Below, piece after piece: positions 1 through 7,221 of a stretch of DNA of 64,000 bases. The notes beneath the pieces are model-generated. The model saw only the letters and a program-made list of their open reading frames with translations. It was not told the DNA's origin and did not search any database. The DNA lies in NCBI GenBank assembly GCA_027021615.1, contig JALUTY010000097.1:32821-96820 (forward strand), read 5' to 3'. This DNA is from a bacterium (lineage in GTDB: Bacteria > Desulfobacterota > Deferrisomatia > Deferrisomatales > Deferrisomataceae). Every line of letters starts with the position of its first letter. Within the stretch, counting starts at the first letter, position 1. The position numbers were made by a program, and so were the translations under genes.

Positions 1-2
1 AT

Positions 3-791
3 CTGCTCCAACGCCGACCCCGCCGGGTCGAGGCAGCCGCGTCCGAGGGTGGGGTGGTGGTGGATCTGGCAGTTCGGGGCGATCGGGACCTGCGGATCGA
101 GAACAACCTGGCCCAGGTGGACCTGGCGGCGGATCTGCGGGTGCGGGGAGCCCTGCCCCGGCCCCTCCTCTGGGGGCGGGTGGAGTTCACAGGAGGCGAG
201 GTGCGGTTCCGAAACACGGTGTATGAGGTACGGCGGAGTGCGGTGGAGTTCCTGGGGGATGCCGGCCCGGCTCCCCTGCTGGACGTGCACGCCCGGGCCC
301 AGATCTCGGGATACCTGGTGAACGTGGATCTCACGGGACCCCTCGACGATTACCAGGTGTTCCTGTCGAGCTCCCCTCCCCTGGACCGCACGGATATCGT
401 GTCGCTTCTGACCCTGGGGGCCACCTCCGACACCTTGGCAGGGGGGCAAGGCGTTTCCGCGGCCGAGGCCGCCAGCTTTCTGACCGGCAAGGTGCAGGAC
501 ACCCTGGAGTCTGGGGTGGGCGAGATCCTGGGGTTCGACCAGTTCCACATCGACCCGGCCTACTCTCCGGCGGCCCAGAGCACGGTGCCCCGGATCACCA
601 TCGGCAAGGCGATCACCCGAGAGCTGTACGCCCGGTACGCCGCAACCATCGGTGCCGAGACATCCCAAGATCTGGAGGTGCAGTACCGGCTCAGCCCCCA
701 CGTGTCCGTTCTGGGTACCTGGTCCGACCGAGGCTCCGAGACCTCGGGGTCCCTGGGTGGAGAGGTCCGGTTCCGGTTTTCGTTCCGATGA
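3..791 (+). CDS. tamB: TamB C-terminal region (5' end outside window)
   Basis: This is the C-terminal part of a TamB-type translocation and assembly module protein. Its frame is open to the left window edge, so only about the last 262 residues are visible. The sequence is beta-rich with short repeated strands, contains the stretch DRTDIVSLLTLG, and closes on a strand ending FRFSFR, as in the TamB C-terminal domain (DUF490). Family knowledge: TamB spans the periplasm from the inner membrane and works with an Omp85 partner in outer-membrane assembly or lipid transfer. The stop codon overlaps the start of the next gene (ATGA at 788-791), which couples it to an Omp85 protein and supports the call. 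Its full length and N-terminal anchor cannot be judged here. Confidence 0.88.
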   Translation: MLQRRPRRVEAAASEGGVVVDLAVRGDRDLRIENNLAQVDLAADLRVRGALPRPLLWGRVEFTGGEVRFRNTVYEVRRSAVEFLGDAGPAPLLDVHARAQISGYLVNVDLTGPLDDYQVFLSSSPPLDRTDIVSLLTLGATSDTLAGGQGVSAAEAASFLTGKVQDTLESGVGEILGFDQFHIDPAYSPAAQSTVPRITIGKAITRELYARYAATIGAETSQDLEVQYRLSPHVSVLGTWSDRGSETSGSLGGEVRFRFSFR

Positions 792-3487
792 GGCGGCTGG
801 TTTCCCTTCTGCTGGCGCTGGTGCTGGGGGCGGGCACGGCCGCTGCCGGCAAGAGCCGGGACGTGGTCTCCCGGCTGGTGGTCGAGAACCGCACGCAGGT
901 GCGTGACAAGGAGGTCCTGCGGCTGCTTGGGTTGCGGGCGGGCAGGCCTCTGAACAGCCGGGAGATCGAGCGGGGCCTGGGGCTTCTCGCCCGAAAGGTG
1001 GAGGTGGGGGAGGTCCGGGTCGAGACCGAGCCGGGGGCCGCCGGGGGGGAGACAGTCACGGTCACAGTGCTCCCGAGGCTCCTGGTGCGGTCGGTGGGGG
1101 TGCGGGGCGGGCCCCGCCGTGTCCGGGAGCGGGCCGAGGCCCGGTTGCGCACGGTGCCGGACCGGCCGGTGGTGTGGGCCCGGATCGAGAAGGACCGGGC
1201 GGAGGTCCGCGAGGTGTTCCGGAGAGAGGGGTACCCCGAGGCCCGGGTCACGCCGGAGGTCCGTCCTGGCGGTTCCGGCCAGTGGGCCGAGGTGGTGTTC
1301 CGGGTGGAGCCGGGGGAGCCCCGCCGGATCGTCGAGGTGAGCTGGCCCCCAGACTTCCCGGTGGAGCCGTGGCGCCGCGAGGCCCTGTTGGGACTGGGGC
1401 GGGGAGATCGGGCGAGCGAGCCGGACCTGGAGGCCGGGGTCCGGCGGCTCGTGTCGTTCCTCCGGCGAAGCGGCTACCCCGAGGCCCGGCCCGGCCGCAG
1501 CCGGTTCATCCCGACGGAAGGGGGCGTCCGGCTCGCCGTGGGCGTGATCGCCGGCCGGCCGATCCGCTTCCGTTTCGAAGGGGTTTCGGAGTGGCGGAAA
1601 GGGGCGCTGCGGGCCGCGCTCCGGGAACGGTTCGGCCAACCCGTGGACCGAGCCTGGCTGGATGCCGCGGCTGGGGCCGTGGCCGAGGTGCTGCGGGCCG
1701 ACGGGTATCGGGACGTGCGTGTGAGCCCCTGGGAGGGTCCGGCCGGGGAACGGGTGGTCACGTTTCGGATCGAGCCGGGGCCGCGGGTCGCGGTGAAGCG
1801 GGTGGAGTTCCGGGGGAACGAGACCCTGTCGGCCCGACGGCTCCGGCGGTACATGGCCCTGGTGCAAGGGGGGGTGCTGAGACCCCCGCCGTTCACCCAG
1901 GATGCCCTGGAGCGGGATCTCCGGGTCCTGACCGAGTACTACGCCACCAAGGGGTTCTGGGACGCGCGGGTGTCCTTGGAGGAGATGACCGTCGATCCCC
2001 GAGGCGCGGCCTCGCTGATCCTCCGGGTTGAGGAGGGCACGAGGTATGGGTGGGGCGAGGTGTCCGTCCGGGTGTCCGGGGCCGAGTCGTTCCGGGCCCC
2101 GGTCGACCGGGTGCGGTCGGGAAGGTGGGCCGACGCCGGGGAGCTGGAGGAGGTGCGGCGGGAGCTGATCCAGCGGCTCGCCGCGGCCGGGTTCCCCGAG
2201 GGTCGGGTCACCTACGAAACCCGGGTGCGGCGGGAGAGCGGGGTGGTGGACGTGGCGTTCCGGGTCGAGACCGGCCCGAAGGTGCGGTTCGGCAAGGTGG
2301 TGGTCAGCGGCAATGCTCGCACCCAGACCAAGGTGATCCGCAGGGAGCTCACGTTTCGGCCCGGAGAACCTTGGGATCCGGCCGCGATCCGGGCGTCCCG
2401 ACAGAGGCTGTACGACCTGGGTTTTTTGCGAAGGGTCGAGGTGGTGCCGGTTCCCACCCTCGCGCCCGCCGGGGTTCGGGACGTGGAGGTGCGGGTCGAG
2501 GAGCAGGACGCGGGCCTCGTGGAGTTCGGGTTGGGGTACGGCACCGAGGAGGGGGTGAAGGGGTTCCTGGGGTTGAGCCACGCCAACCTAGGGGGTTACG
2601 GCCGGAGCTTGGGGGGGCGGTACGACTTCGACCGCTTGGAGCGGTCCCTGGCGGTGAACGTTCGAGAGCCCTGGCTGTTCAACCATCCCGTGGACCTGCG
2701 GGTGAGCCTCGTGGATCGGGTGTCCGATCTGCCTGCGTACCACCTGAACGCCACGGCCCTCCAGGTAAGCCTGGACAAACGCCTGGGCCCCAAGGCCCGC
2801 GGATCGCTTGTGTACACGCTGGAGTCGAACCGGCTGACCGATCTGGTCCCCGAGGCCGTGGAGGCGGGAGCCCCCGTCACGAGCTATCTGCTCTCCTCGG
2901 TCGGGCCGTTCCTCGCCTGGGACTCCCGGAACGACCCTTTCCGGCCCCGCAGGGGGTTTTACCACACGCTCCAGGCCGAGTGGGCCACCGATCTTTTGGG
3001 GTCCGAGGTCCAGTTCGAGCGCTACACCGGCACCGCGAGCGGATACTTCAGCTCTGGCCGCTTCACGCTGGCTTTGCTGGGGCGGGGTGGGCTGGGGCTC
3101 ACCCGGGGCAAGACGGCCGAGCTGCCCGTGAACAAGCGGTTCTACCTGGGGGGGCGGAGCACGGTGAGGGGGTTCCACCGGGACGCCATCGGCCCGCGGT
3201 CCGCCGACGGGAGCCCCCTGGGGGGCGACGTCATGGTGAACCTGCGGGCCGAGCTCCGGTACCGGTGGAGGGGTGCCGTGGGGTTCGCCCTGTTCTGGGA
3301 CGCCGGTAACGTGTGGAACCGGTCCGTGGAGCCCCCCCACTACGGGGCCCTTCGCCAGGGGGCCGGTGTGGGGTTCCGATATGAGACTCCGGTGGGCCCC
3401 CTGGCCCTGGATCTGGGGATCAACCTCTCCCCCCGGGAGCACGAGGACCGCACCGTCTGGCACTTCACGGTGGGAAACGTGTTCTGA
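788..3487 (+). CDS. Omp85 (BamA/TamA) outer-membrane protein with about seven POTRA domains
   Basis: This 899-residue protein has a signal peptide (MRRLVSLLLALVLGAG, cleavage near AAA-GK), then a long periplasmic part of repeated POTRA units and a C-terminal 16-strand-type barrel from about residue 575. I can delimit roughly seven POTRA-like repeats, starting near residues 25, 97, 178, 257, 335, 415 and 495, each closing on a strand such as VKRVEFRGNETLS. The barrel carries the Omp85 loop-6 motif (STVRGFHRD) and ends in Phe (HFTVGNVF), a normal beta-signal. It overlaps tamB by four bases, so it is the probable TamB partner. TamA proteins usually have three POTRAs and BamA five, so this could also be a BamA-like paralogue. 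It is an outer-membrane protein insertase or assembly factor. Confidence 0.9.
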   Translation: MRRLVSLLLALVLGAGTAAAGKSRDVVSRLVVENRTQVRDKEVLRLLGLRAGRPLNSREIERGLGLLARKVEVGEVRVETEPGAAGGETVTVTVLPRLLVRSVGVRGGPRRVRERAEARLRTVPDRPVVWARIEKDRAEVREVFRREGYPEARVTPEVRPGGSGQWAEVVFRVEPGEPRRIVEVSWPPDFPVEPWRREALLGLGRGDRASEPDLEAGVRRLVSFLRRSGYPEARPGRSRFIPTEGGVRLAVGVIAGRPIRFRFEGVSEWRKGALRAALRERFGQPVDRAWLDAAAGAVAEVLRADGYRDVRVSPWEGPAGERVVTFRIEPGPRVAVKRVEFRGNETLSARRLRRYMALVQGGVLRPPPFTQDALERDLRVLTEYYATKGFWDARVSLEEMTVDPRGAASLILRVEEGTRYGWGEVSVRVSGAESFRAPVDRVRSGRWADAGELEEVRRELIQRLAAAGFPEGRVTYETRVRRESGVVDVAFRVETGPKVRFGKVVVSGNARTQTKVIRRELTFRPGEPWDPAAIRASRQRLYDLGFLRRVEVVPVPTLAPAGVRDVEVRVEEQDAGLVEFGLGYGTEEGVKGFLGLSHANLGGYGRSLGGRYDFDRLERSLAVNVREPWLFNHPVDLRVSLVDRVSDLPAYHLNATALQVSLDKRLGPKARGSLVYTLESNRLTDLVPEAVEAGAPVTSYLLSSVGPFLAWDSRNDPFRPRRGFYHTLQAEWATDLLGSEVQFERYTGTASGYFSSGRFTLALLGRGGLGLTRGKTAELPVNKRFYLGGRSTVRGFHRDAIGPRSADGSPLGGDVMVNLRAELRYRWRGAVGFALFWDAGNVWNRSVEPPHYGALRQGAGVGFRYETPVGPLALDLGINLSPREHEDRTVWHFTVGNVF

Positions 3488-3514
3488 CGGCGCGGTCGGT
3501 TCGGGCCGAGGGGG

Positions 3515-3919
3515 CTACATGCTCGGAACGAGCCGCAGGCTGACCTTCGAAGGATCGAAGCTGACGACCTGGACCGGCATCTCTTGACTCGAAAGCTGCT
3601 GGATTGCGTCGGCCAAGGTCTGCGCCGTGCCCACGTACTCCACCTGGAGCTGACTCACCGCGTTGGCATCGAAGGACTGTTGGTAGATCCCTTTCACGCC
3701 GGGGACCGAGCGAAGCTTCTGCTTGAACAGGGAGAGGGTCTGGTAGTCCACCCCCTCGATCTCCACGGAGAGCAGGGCGGTGGCGGGGACGGAGGGCCTC
3801 CTTTGCATCGAAGCGGTTTTCGTGCGTTCGGGCCCCTTCACGGCCTTGTTTGAGCTTCCCACGCAAGCGAACAACATCAGGGATGCCGAGGCCAGCACGA
3901 TCGCCTTCCACTTCTTCAT
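3515..3919 (-). CDS. Small predicted lipoprotein, function unknown
   Basis: The 134-residue product starts MKKWKAIVLASASLMLFAC, a lipoprotein signal with lipobox LFAC (Cys19), followed by a charged linker. A compact domain from about residue 47 to 134 has an alternating strand-helix pattern (LLSVEIEGVDYQTLSLFKQKL ... QLQVEYVGTAQTLADAIQQL ... VQVVSFDPSKVSLRLV in outline), which looks like a small ferredoxin-like or SPOR-sized alpha/beta fold. I do not recognise a named family. It faces the Omp85 gene tail to tail with 27 bases between them, and lies downstream of the XRE regulator on the same strand with about 100 bases in between. It is probably a periplasm-facing outer-membrane lipoprotein; a link to envelope assembly is only positional. 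Confidence 0.75.
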   Translation of the reverse strand: MKKWKAIVLASASLMLFACVGSSNKAVKGPERTKTASMQRRPSVPATALLSVEIEGVDYQTLSLFKQKLRSVPGVKGIYQQSFDANAVSQLQVEYVGTAQTLADAIQQLSSQEMPVQVVSFDPSKVSLRLVPSM

Positions 3920-3964
3920 AACGCCCTCCTCGTACTTGTGAGACCGGTTTCGTGTGGTCGAATC

Positions 3965-3992
3965 CCCTATCAGAAACGAAGGAACGGGTCAA
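3965..3992 (-). promoter_or_regulatory. Possible promoter of the small lipoprotein gene
   Basis: On the minus strand a good -35 (TTGACC, at 3987-3992) is followed after 15-16 bases by a weaker -10 (GATAGG/ATAGGG, near 3965-3971), about 50 bases upstream of the lipoprotein start at 3919. The -35 is convincing and the -10 poor, so this is a tentative call. Confidence 0.3.
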
Positions 3993-4023
3993 GGTCGTGC
4001 GATGCCCACCGAGGGGCCTGGGA

Positions 4024-4959
4024 TCAAGGGCGGGTTGTAGCTGCGGGCATGAACCCCCCTTTTTGCTCGTCCCATTCGTACTCCCCCACCCCCCACAGCG
4101 CCCGAAGGTCTCCGGCCGAGAGCCCCAGGCCGGCCGCGGCGTCCAGCCGCTCCAGGGCGCCGAGGACCTCTGCGTCCGAGATCTCGAAGTCCGCGTCCTG
4201 GTCCGCCCAGTGCACGTACTCCAGGTCGGTCCGGGCTTCTCCCCGGATCGGGTCCCCTTCCCCCCGGGCGCGGGTGACCACCCGTCCCCGGAACCGGTGG
4301 GTGCTGCCTTCGGGGCCCGCCGGAGCCCGAACGACGTACCCGATCCGGGTGCTGCCGCCGGAGACGGTGAGAATCCAGCGGACCACGCCGTCGTCGCCGG
4401 GCCCCTGGGTGGGGGGAGGGACCGCGCCCTCGAAGGTCCATCCCCGCGGTAGCTCCTCCCGCACCACGACCCGTATCGGGCGGGTGCCCGCCCCCTCCAC
4501 CTGGATCACCACCGGGATTCTCGTCCCCGGCGGGCAGTAAGGGGGGAGGAGCCGCCGGGCCTCCACCTCCCCACTGCCCACCCACAGCCACCATCCGGCC
4601 GCGAGGATCACGGTGGGGGCCACGGCCCCCACCACCCACGCGAGACGCCTGGCCGTGCGGGGTGGCGTCGGCCGGGAAGCCGGAAGGATCTCCTCGAGCT
4701 CCACCTCCAGGGCCCGGGCCAGGGCCTCGGCGTTCTCCCGGCGCACCGACGCCGTCCGGTTGTTCTCCCACCGGCTCACGGTATCCACGCTGACCCCCAC
4801 CACCTCGGCCACGTAGAGCTGGGTGAGGCCCTTGGCCTCCCGGATGCTCCGCACCCGTCCGCCGTCGAGGCCCACCGTGGGGGCGTCGGGCCGGCTCACG
4901 ACGGGCTCACCCGAGCCGGGCCCACGCCAGGCCGGCGCAAGCCGGACCCGACCCGACAT
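4024..4959 (-). CDS. Membrane-anchored XRE regulator with DUF11-like and EF-hand-like outer domains
   Basis: The 311-residue protein begins with an XRE helix-turn-helix (about residues 33-90, core GLTQLYVAEVVGVSVDTVSR). A single membrane segment follows (about 105-127, WVVGAVAPTVILAAGWWLW). Next comes a DUF11-like beta domain (about 137-212, with REELPRGWTFEGAV and GVVRWILTV), and finally an EF-hand/dockerin-like segment (253-290, loop DQDADFEISDAE). The topology puts the DNA-binding domain in the cytoplasm and the rest in the periplasm. Family knowledge: XRE domains bind short palindromes. A perfect palindrome lies at 4956-4981, over this start and facing a divergent cytochrome gene. No good ribosome binding site precedes ATG 4959; GTG 4899 is an alternative start that would leave the palindrome upstream. 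The ligand and target genes are unknown. Confidence 0.8.
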   Translation of the reverse strand: MSGRVRLAPAWRGPGSGEPVVSRPDAPTVGLDGGRVRSIREAKGLTQLYVAEVVGVSVDTVSRWENNRTASVRRENAEALARALEVELEEILPASRPTPPRTARRLAWVVGAVAPTVILAAGWWLWVGSGEVEARRLLPPYCPPGTRIPVVIQVEGAGTRPIRVVVREELPRGWTFEGAVPPPTQGPGDDGVVRWILTVSGGSTRIGYVVRAPAGPEGSTHRFRGRVVTRARGEGDPIRGEARTDLEYVHWADQDADFEISDAEVLGALERLDAAAGLGLSAGDLRALWGVGEYEWDEQKGGFMPAATTRP

Positions 4960-4981
4960 CGGGCCCCATGCGGCCCGATGT
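4956..4981. promoter_or_regulatory. Perfect palindrome, candidate operator of the XRE regulator
   Basis: The sequence ACATCGGGCC, six bases, GGCCCGATGT forms a perfect inverted repeat with 10-base arms in the 125-base gap between the divergent XRE and cytochrome genes. It is not followed by a T-run on either strand, so it is a poor terminator. Its place beside a helix-turn-helix gene suggests an operator for self-regulation and for control of the cytochrome. This is inference from position and symmetry. Confidence 0.55.
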
Positions 4982-5084
4982 GGATGGCGCCCGCCCAGTC
5001 CCAGCCGTATAGGTTGGGGGAGAGCCCGGCGCGGGGCGCCACGTCGGGCCTTCTACCCCCCAAACCCGGGAAGGAGGATCTGCC

Positions 5085-5543
5085 ATGAGAAACCCCGCTG
5101 TGCTGACCTCGGTGCTCGTCGTCGCCGTTGCCGCCGTCCCGGCCGTCCGGGCCGGGTATGCCTCGGTGCCCGTGCCGGAGACCCTGGAGCTCAACGTCCA
5201 GGCGAACCATCCCGACACGGCCGGGCTCCCCAAGGATACCAAGGCGGTGCCCGAGTTCTCCCACCGGCGCCATGCCGAGGAGTACCTGAAGGGCCGCCAG
5301 ACCTTCTCCCGTTTCCCGTACGAGGACTCGTTCACCTGCGCCGCCTGCCACCACACGGCCCAAGCCCCGGAGCAGGCCGGGTCATGCCTGTCGTGCAAGG
5401 ACGCGGACCGGATGTTCGCGGCTGTGGGAGGCCCCGGCAAGGTGAAGAACCTGTTCCACGAGGTGTGCCGAACGTGCCACAAGGCCGCGGCCAAGGCCGG
5501 GGCGGCCGAGCCCCCCACCCGGTGCTCAGGCTGCCACCGGTGA
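5085..5543 (+). CDS. Periplasmic multihaem cytochrome c (three CXXCH plus one CXXCK)
   Basis: The 152-residue protein has a signal peptide (residues 1-23) and four haem-type sites: CAACH (85-89), CLSCK (101-105), CRTCH (128-132) and CSGCH (147-151). The early FSHRRH (58-63) offers distal His ligands, as in class III (cytochrome c3/c7) proteins. The size and spacing fit a small tetrahaem periplasmic electron carrier. The second site ends in Lys instead of His. In NrfA-type nitrite reductases CXXCK haems need a dedicated lyase and none is seen in this window, so this haem may be Lys-ligated or absent. A clear ribosome binding site (AAGGAGG) precedes the ATG. It is divergent from the XRE regulator and followed by a terminator hairpin, so it is probably a single-gene unit. 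Confidence 0.85.
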   Translation: MRNPAVLTSVLVVAVAAVPAVRAGYASVPVPETLELNVQANHPDTAGLPKDTKAVPEFSHRRHAEEYLKGRQTFSRFPYEDSFTCAACHHTAQAPEQAGSCLSCKDADRMFAAVGGPGKVKNLFHEVCRTCHKAAAKAGAAEPPTRCSGCHR

Positions 5544-5552
5544 GCCCCGCCG

Positions 5553-5576
5553 CCCCCGGGCCGGTCGGCCCGGGGG
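5553..5576 (+). terminator. Strong GC hairpin after the cytochrome gene
   Basis: An 11-base perfect inverted repeat (CCCCCGGGCCG / CGGCCCGGGGG) begins ten bases after the cytochrome stop codon. It is followed by a moderately T-rich tail (TCATTGTTGTT). It probably ends the cytochrome transcript; the short nominal loop means the top pairs would open. Confidence 0.65.
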
Positions 5577-5588
5577 TCATTGTTGTTA

Positions 5589-5630
5589 CCCCGGCGGATA
5601 AGCAGGCGCTATCGCTCCCTTGCCCCGCCC
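5589..5630 (-). repeat. Fragment of mosaic intergenic repeat (copy A)
   Basis: This 42-base stretch shares the GGCGCTATCGCTCCCT block with 7044-7135 and, in inverse orientation, with the end of the repeat at 50796-51004 just before mnmA. It looks like a short, deleted member of the mosaic repeat family whose full copies lie at 25849-26067 and 50796-50984. Confidence 0.6.
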
Positions 5631-5637
5631 CATCCTC

Positions 5638-6966
5638 CTACCCCCCTGCCCGGCGCTTGCGCTCGACCCGGTCGTGGGGTCGGTCGCGGAGCTCCACCAG
5701 CGCGTACTCGTCGGTGGTGGCCCGGTGGAAGGCATCCTCCCCTTGCGCCCGGCAGGCGAGGCAGCACCGCCGGGGTAGCTCCACGGTGAGCACCTTGCGG
5801 GCGGGGTTCTCCCAGCTCTCCAGGACCATTGTCCCCCCGCAGTCGTCGCACACTCGAACCCGTTCGCGTTGCTGCTCCCGGATGCCGGCTCCGTCGTAGA
5901 ACACGCTCCGGGTCTCCTCCAGGTGGGTGCGGCCCCGGACCGCTTCGGCGCGTAGGTCGTCACGCCGAAGAAACTTCTCCAGCATCAGCTCGCACAGGCG
6001 TTCGACGTACTGGCGCGACCGTTCCCCCATCTGCAGTAGGTCTGGGTGGTAGTCGGGTTCGATCACGGCGCTGGTGTCCAGACCCGCCATGGCCAGAAGG
6101 ATGCCCGTGTTCACGTAGGGCAGCGCGCTCTGCACGGAGTAGCCCCCCTCCAGCACGGCCACGTGGGCCCGAAGCCGGCGGGTCAGGGTGGCGTAGCCCT
6201 GGGCCGTGATCGCCATGTCGGTGATGGGGTCCGTGAAGTGGTTATCCTGGCCGGCCGAGTTCACGACCAGATCGGGCTTCCACTCCTCGAGCACCGGCAG
6301 CACCAGGTGGTCGAGCACGTGCAGGAGGCCGTCGTCCGTGGTGCCGGGGGGCAGGGGTATGTTCAGCGTAGTGCCGAAGGCGTTGGGTCCGCCGAACTCG
6401 TCCGGGAACCCCGAGCCCGGGTAGAGGGTTCGCCCGTCCTGATGGATCGAGATGAACAGGGTGTCCGGGTCGTGCCAGTAGATGTCCTGGGTGCCGTCGC
6501 CGTGGTGGCAGTCGGTGTCCACCACGGCCACCCGAAGGCCGCCGTAGTGGCGCCGGAGGTGCTCGATCATGACGGCCTCGATGTTGATCACGCAGAACCC
6601 CCGCAGGCCGTGGACCACCCGCCGGGCGTGGTGCCCGGGCGGCCGCACGAGGGCGAAGGCCCTCTCCACGTCCCCGTCGAGGACCCGGCGGGCCGCCTCG
6701 ATGGCCCCTCCGGCCGACACCAGGTGGGAGGGGCTGGTGTGGGTCTCCAGGTCCGGGACCCCGGTGTGGACCCGCTCCACGTCGGCCATCTCGGCCACCC
6801 GGGGCGGGTACTCGACCACGCCCTCGATGTCCAGAAGCCCCTCCTCGAAGATCTGGTCCCGGGTGTACAGGAGCCGCTCCTCCCTCTCCGGGTGGGTGGG
6901 GTCGATGGCCCAGTCGAACGCCGGAAAGAACACCACTCCCGTGCGTTGGGGCGCGCGAAGCCGCAT
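5638..6966 (-). CDS. Histone-deacetylase-family amidohydrolase with C-terminal zinc-ribbon-like tail
   Basis: The 442-residue protein is a member of the HDAC / acetoin-utilisation / acetylpolyamine amidohydrolase superfamily of zinc-dependent deacetylases. The charge-relay and metal motifs are visible: RPPGHHA near residue 108, DTDCHHGDGTQ near 148, NSAGQDNH near 237 and the closing EGGYS near 273. The catalytic domain runs to about residue 310. The remaining 130 residues are an extra region with paired cysteines (CDDCGG and CCLACR), likely a zinc ribbon not found in ordinary family members. Bacterial substrates vary (acetylpolyamines, acetylated proteins such as acetyl-CoA synthetase), so the substrate is not predicted. 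No operon partner is evident: it is tail to tail with the cytochrome unit and 255 bases from the hydantoinase gene. Confidence 0.88.
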   Translation of the reverse strand: MRLRAPQRTGVVFFPAFDWAIDPTHPEREERLLYTRDQIFEEGLLDIEGVVEYPPRVAEMADVERVHTGVPDLETHTSPSHLVSAGGAIEAARRVLDGDVERAFALVRPPGHHARRVVHGLRGFCVINIEAVMIEHLRRHYGGLRVAVVDTDCHHGDGTQDIYWHDPDTLFISIHQDGRTLYPGSGFPDEFGGPNAFGTTLNIPLPPGTTDDGLLHVLDHLVLPVLEEWKPDLVVNSAGQDNHFTDPITDMAITAQGYATLTRRLRAHVAVLEGGYSVQSALPYVNTGILLAMAGLDTSAVIEPDYHPDLLQMGERSRQYVERLCELMLEKFLRRDDLRAEAVRGRTHLEETRSVFYDGAGIREQQRERVRVCDDCGGTMVLESWENPARKVLTVELPRRCCLACRAQGEDAFHRATTDEYALVELRDRPHDRVERKRRAGG

Positions 6967-7043
6967 GACAGACTCCTTGGGCCTTCGGCCCGCTGGAAGG
7001 CGCGAAGGCTGGAAAGCCGGAAAGCTGAAAACCTCTCCTAATG

Positions 7044-7135
7044 CCCCGGCGGAAGACGGGCGCTATCGCTCCCTGCTCGGGGAGGCAGGTCCCTTGCCCC
7101 GCCCTCCGAGGTGACGCGCCTATCTTGTCGCCGGG
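7044..7135 (-). repeat. Mosaic intergenic repeat (copy B), near-identical to part of copy at 25849
   Basis: Positions 7081-7135, read on the minus strand, match 25849-25903 at 54 of 55 bases. Positions 7044-7080 carry the GGGCGCTATCGCTCCCTG block shared with 5589-5630 and with the DNA before mnmA (50986-51004). It lies between the HDAC-like and hydantoinase genes. Nothing else is seen in this 255-base gap except a GGAAGGC/AAGGCTGG tandem stretch near 6993-7030. Confidence 0.75.
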
Positions 7136-7221
7136 CGAACAGGAGGCCAACAACCGCCCCCTGAACCCCATGCCCCCGCCGGAAACCGCCTCGGCCCTGG
7201 CAGGACGTGGGGAGGGGCTCC

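Noticed and set aside
560..2581. Very long open frame on the minus strand opposite the Omp85 gene, with similar ones opposite dnaE (45415-47739), the LPS genes and elsewhere
   Set aside because: They are Pro/Arg/Gly/His-rich shadows of real genes caused by high GC; they show no domains and the opposite strand encodes recognisable proteins.
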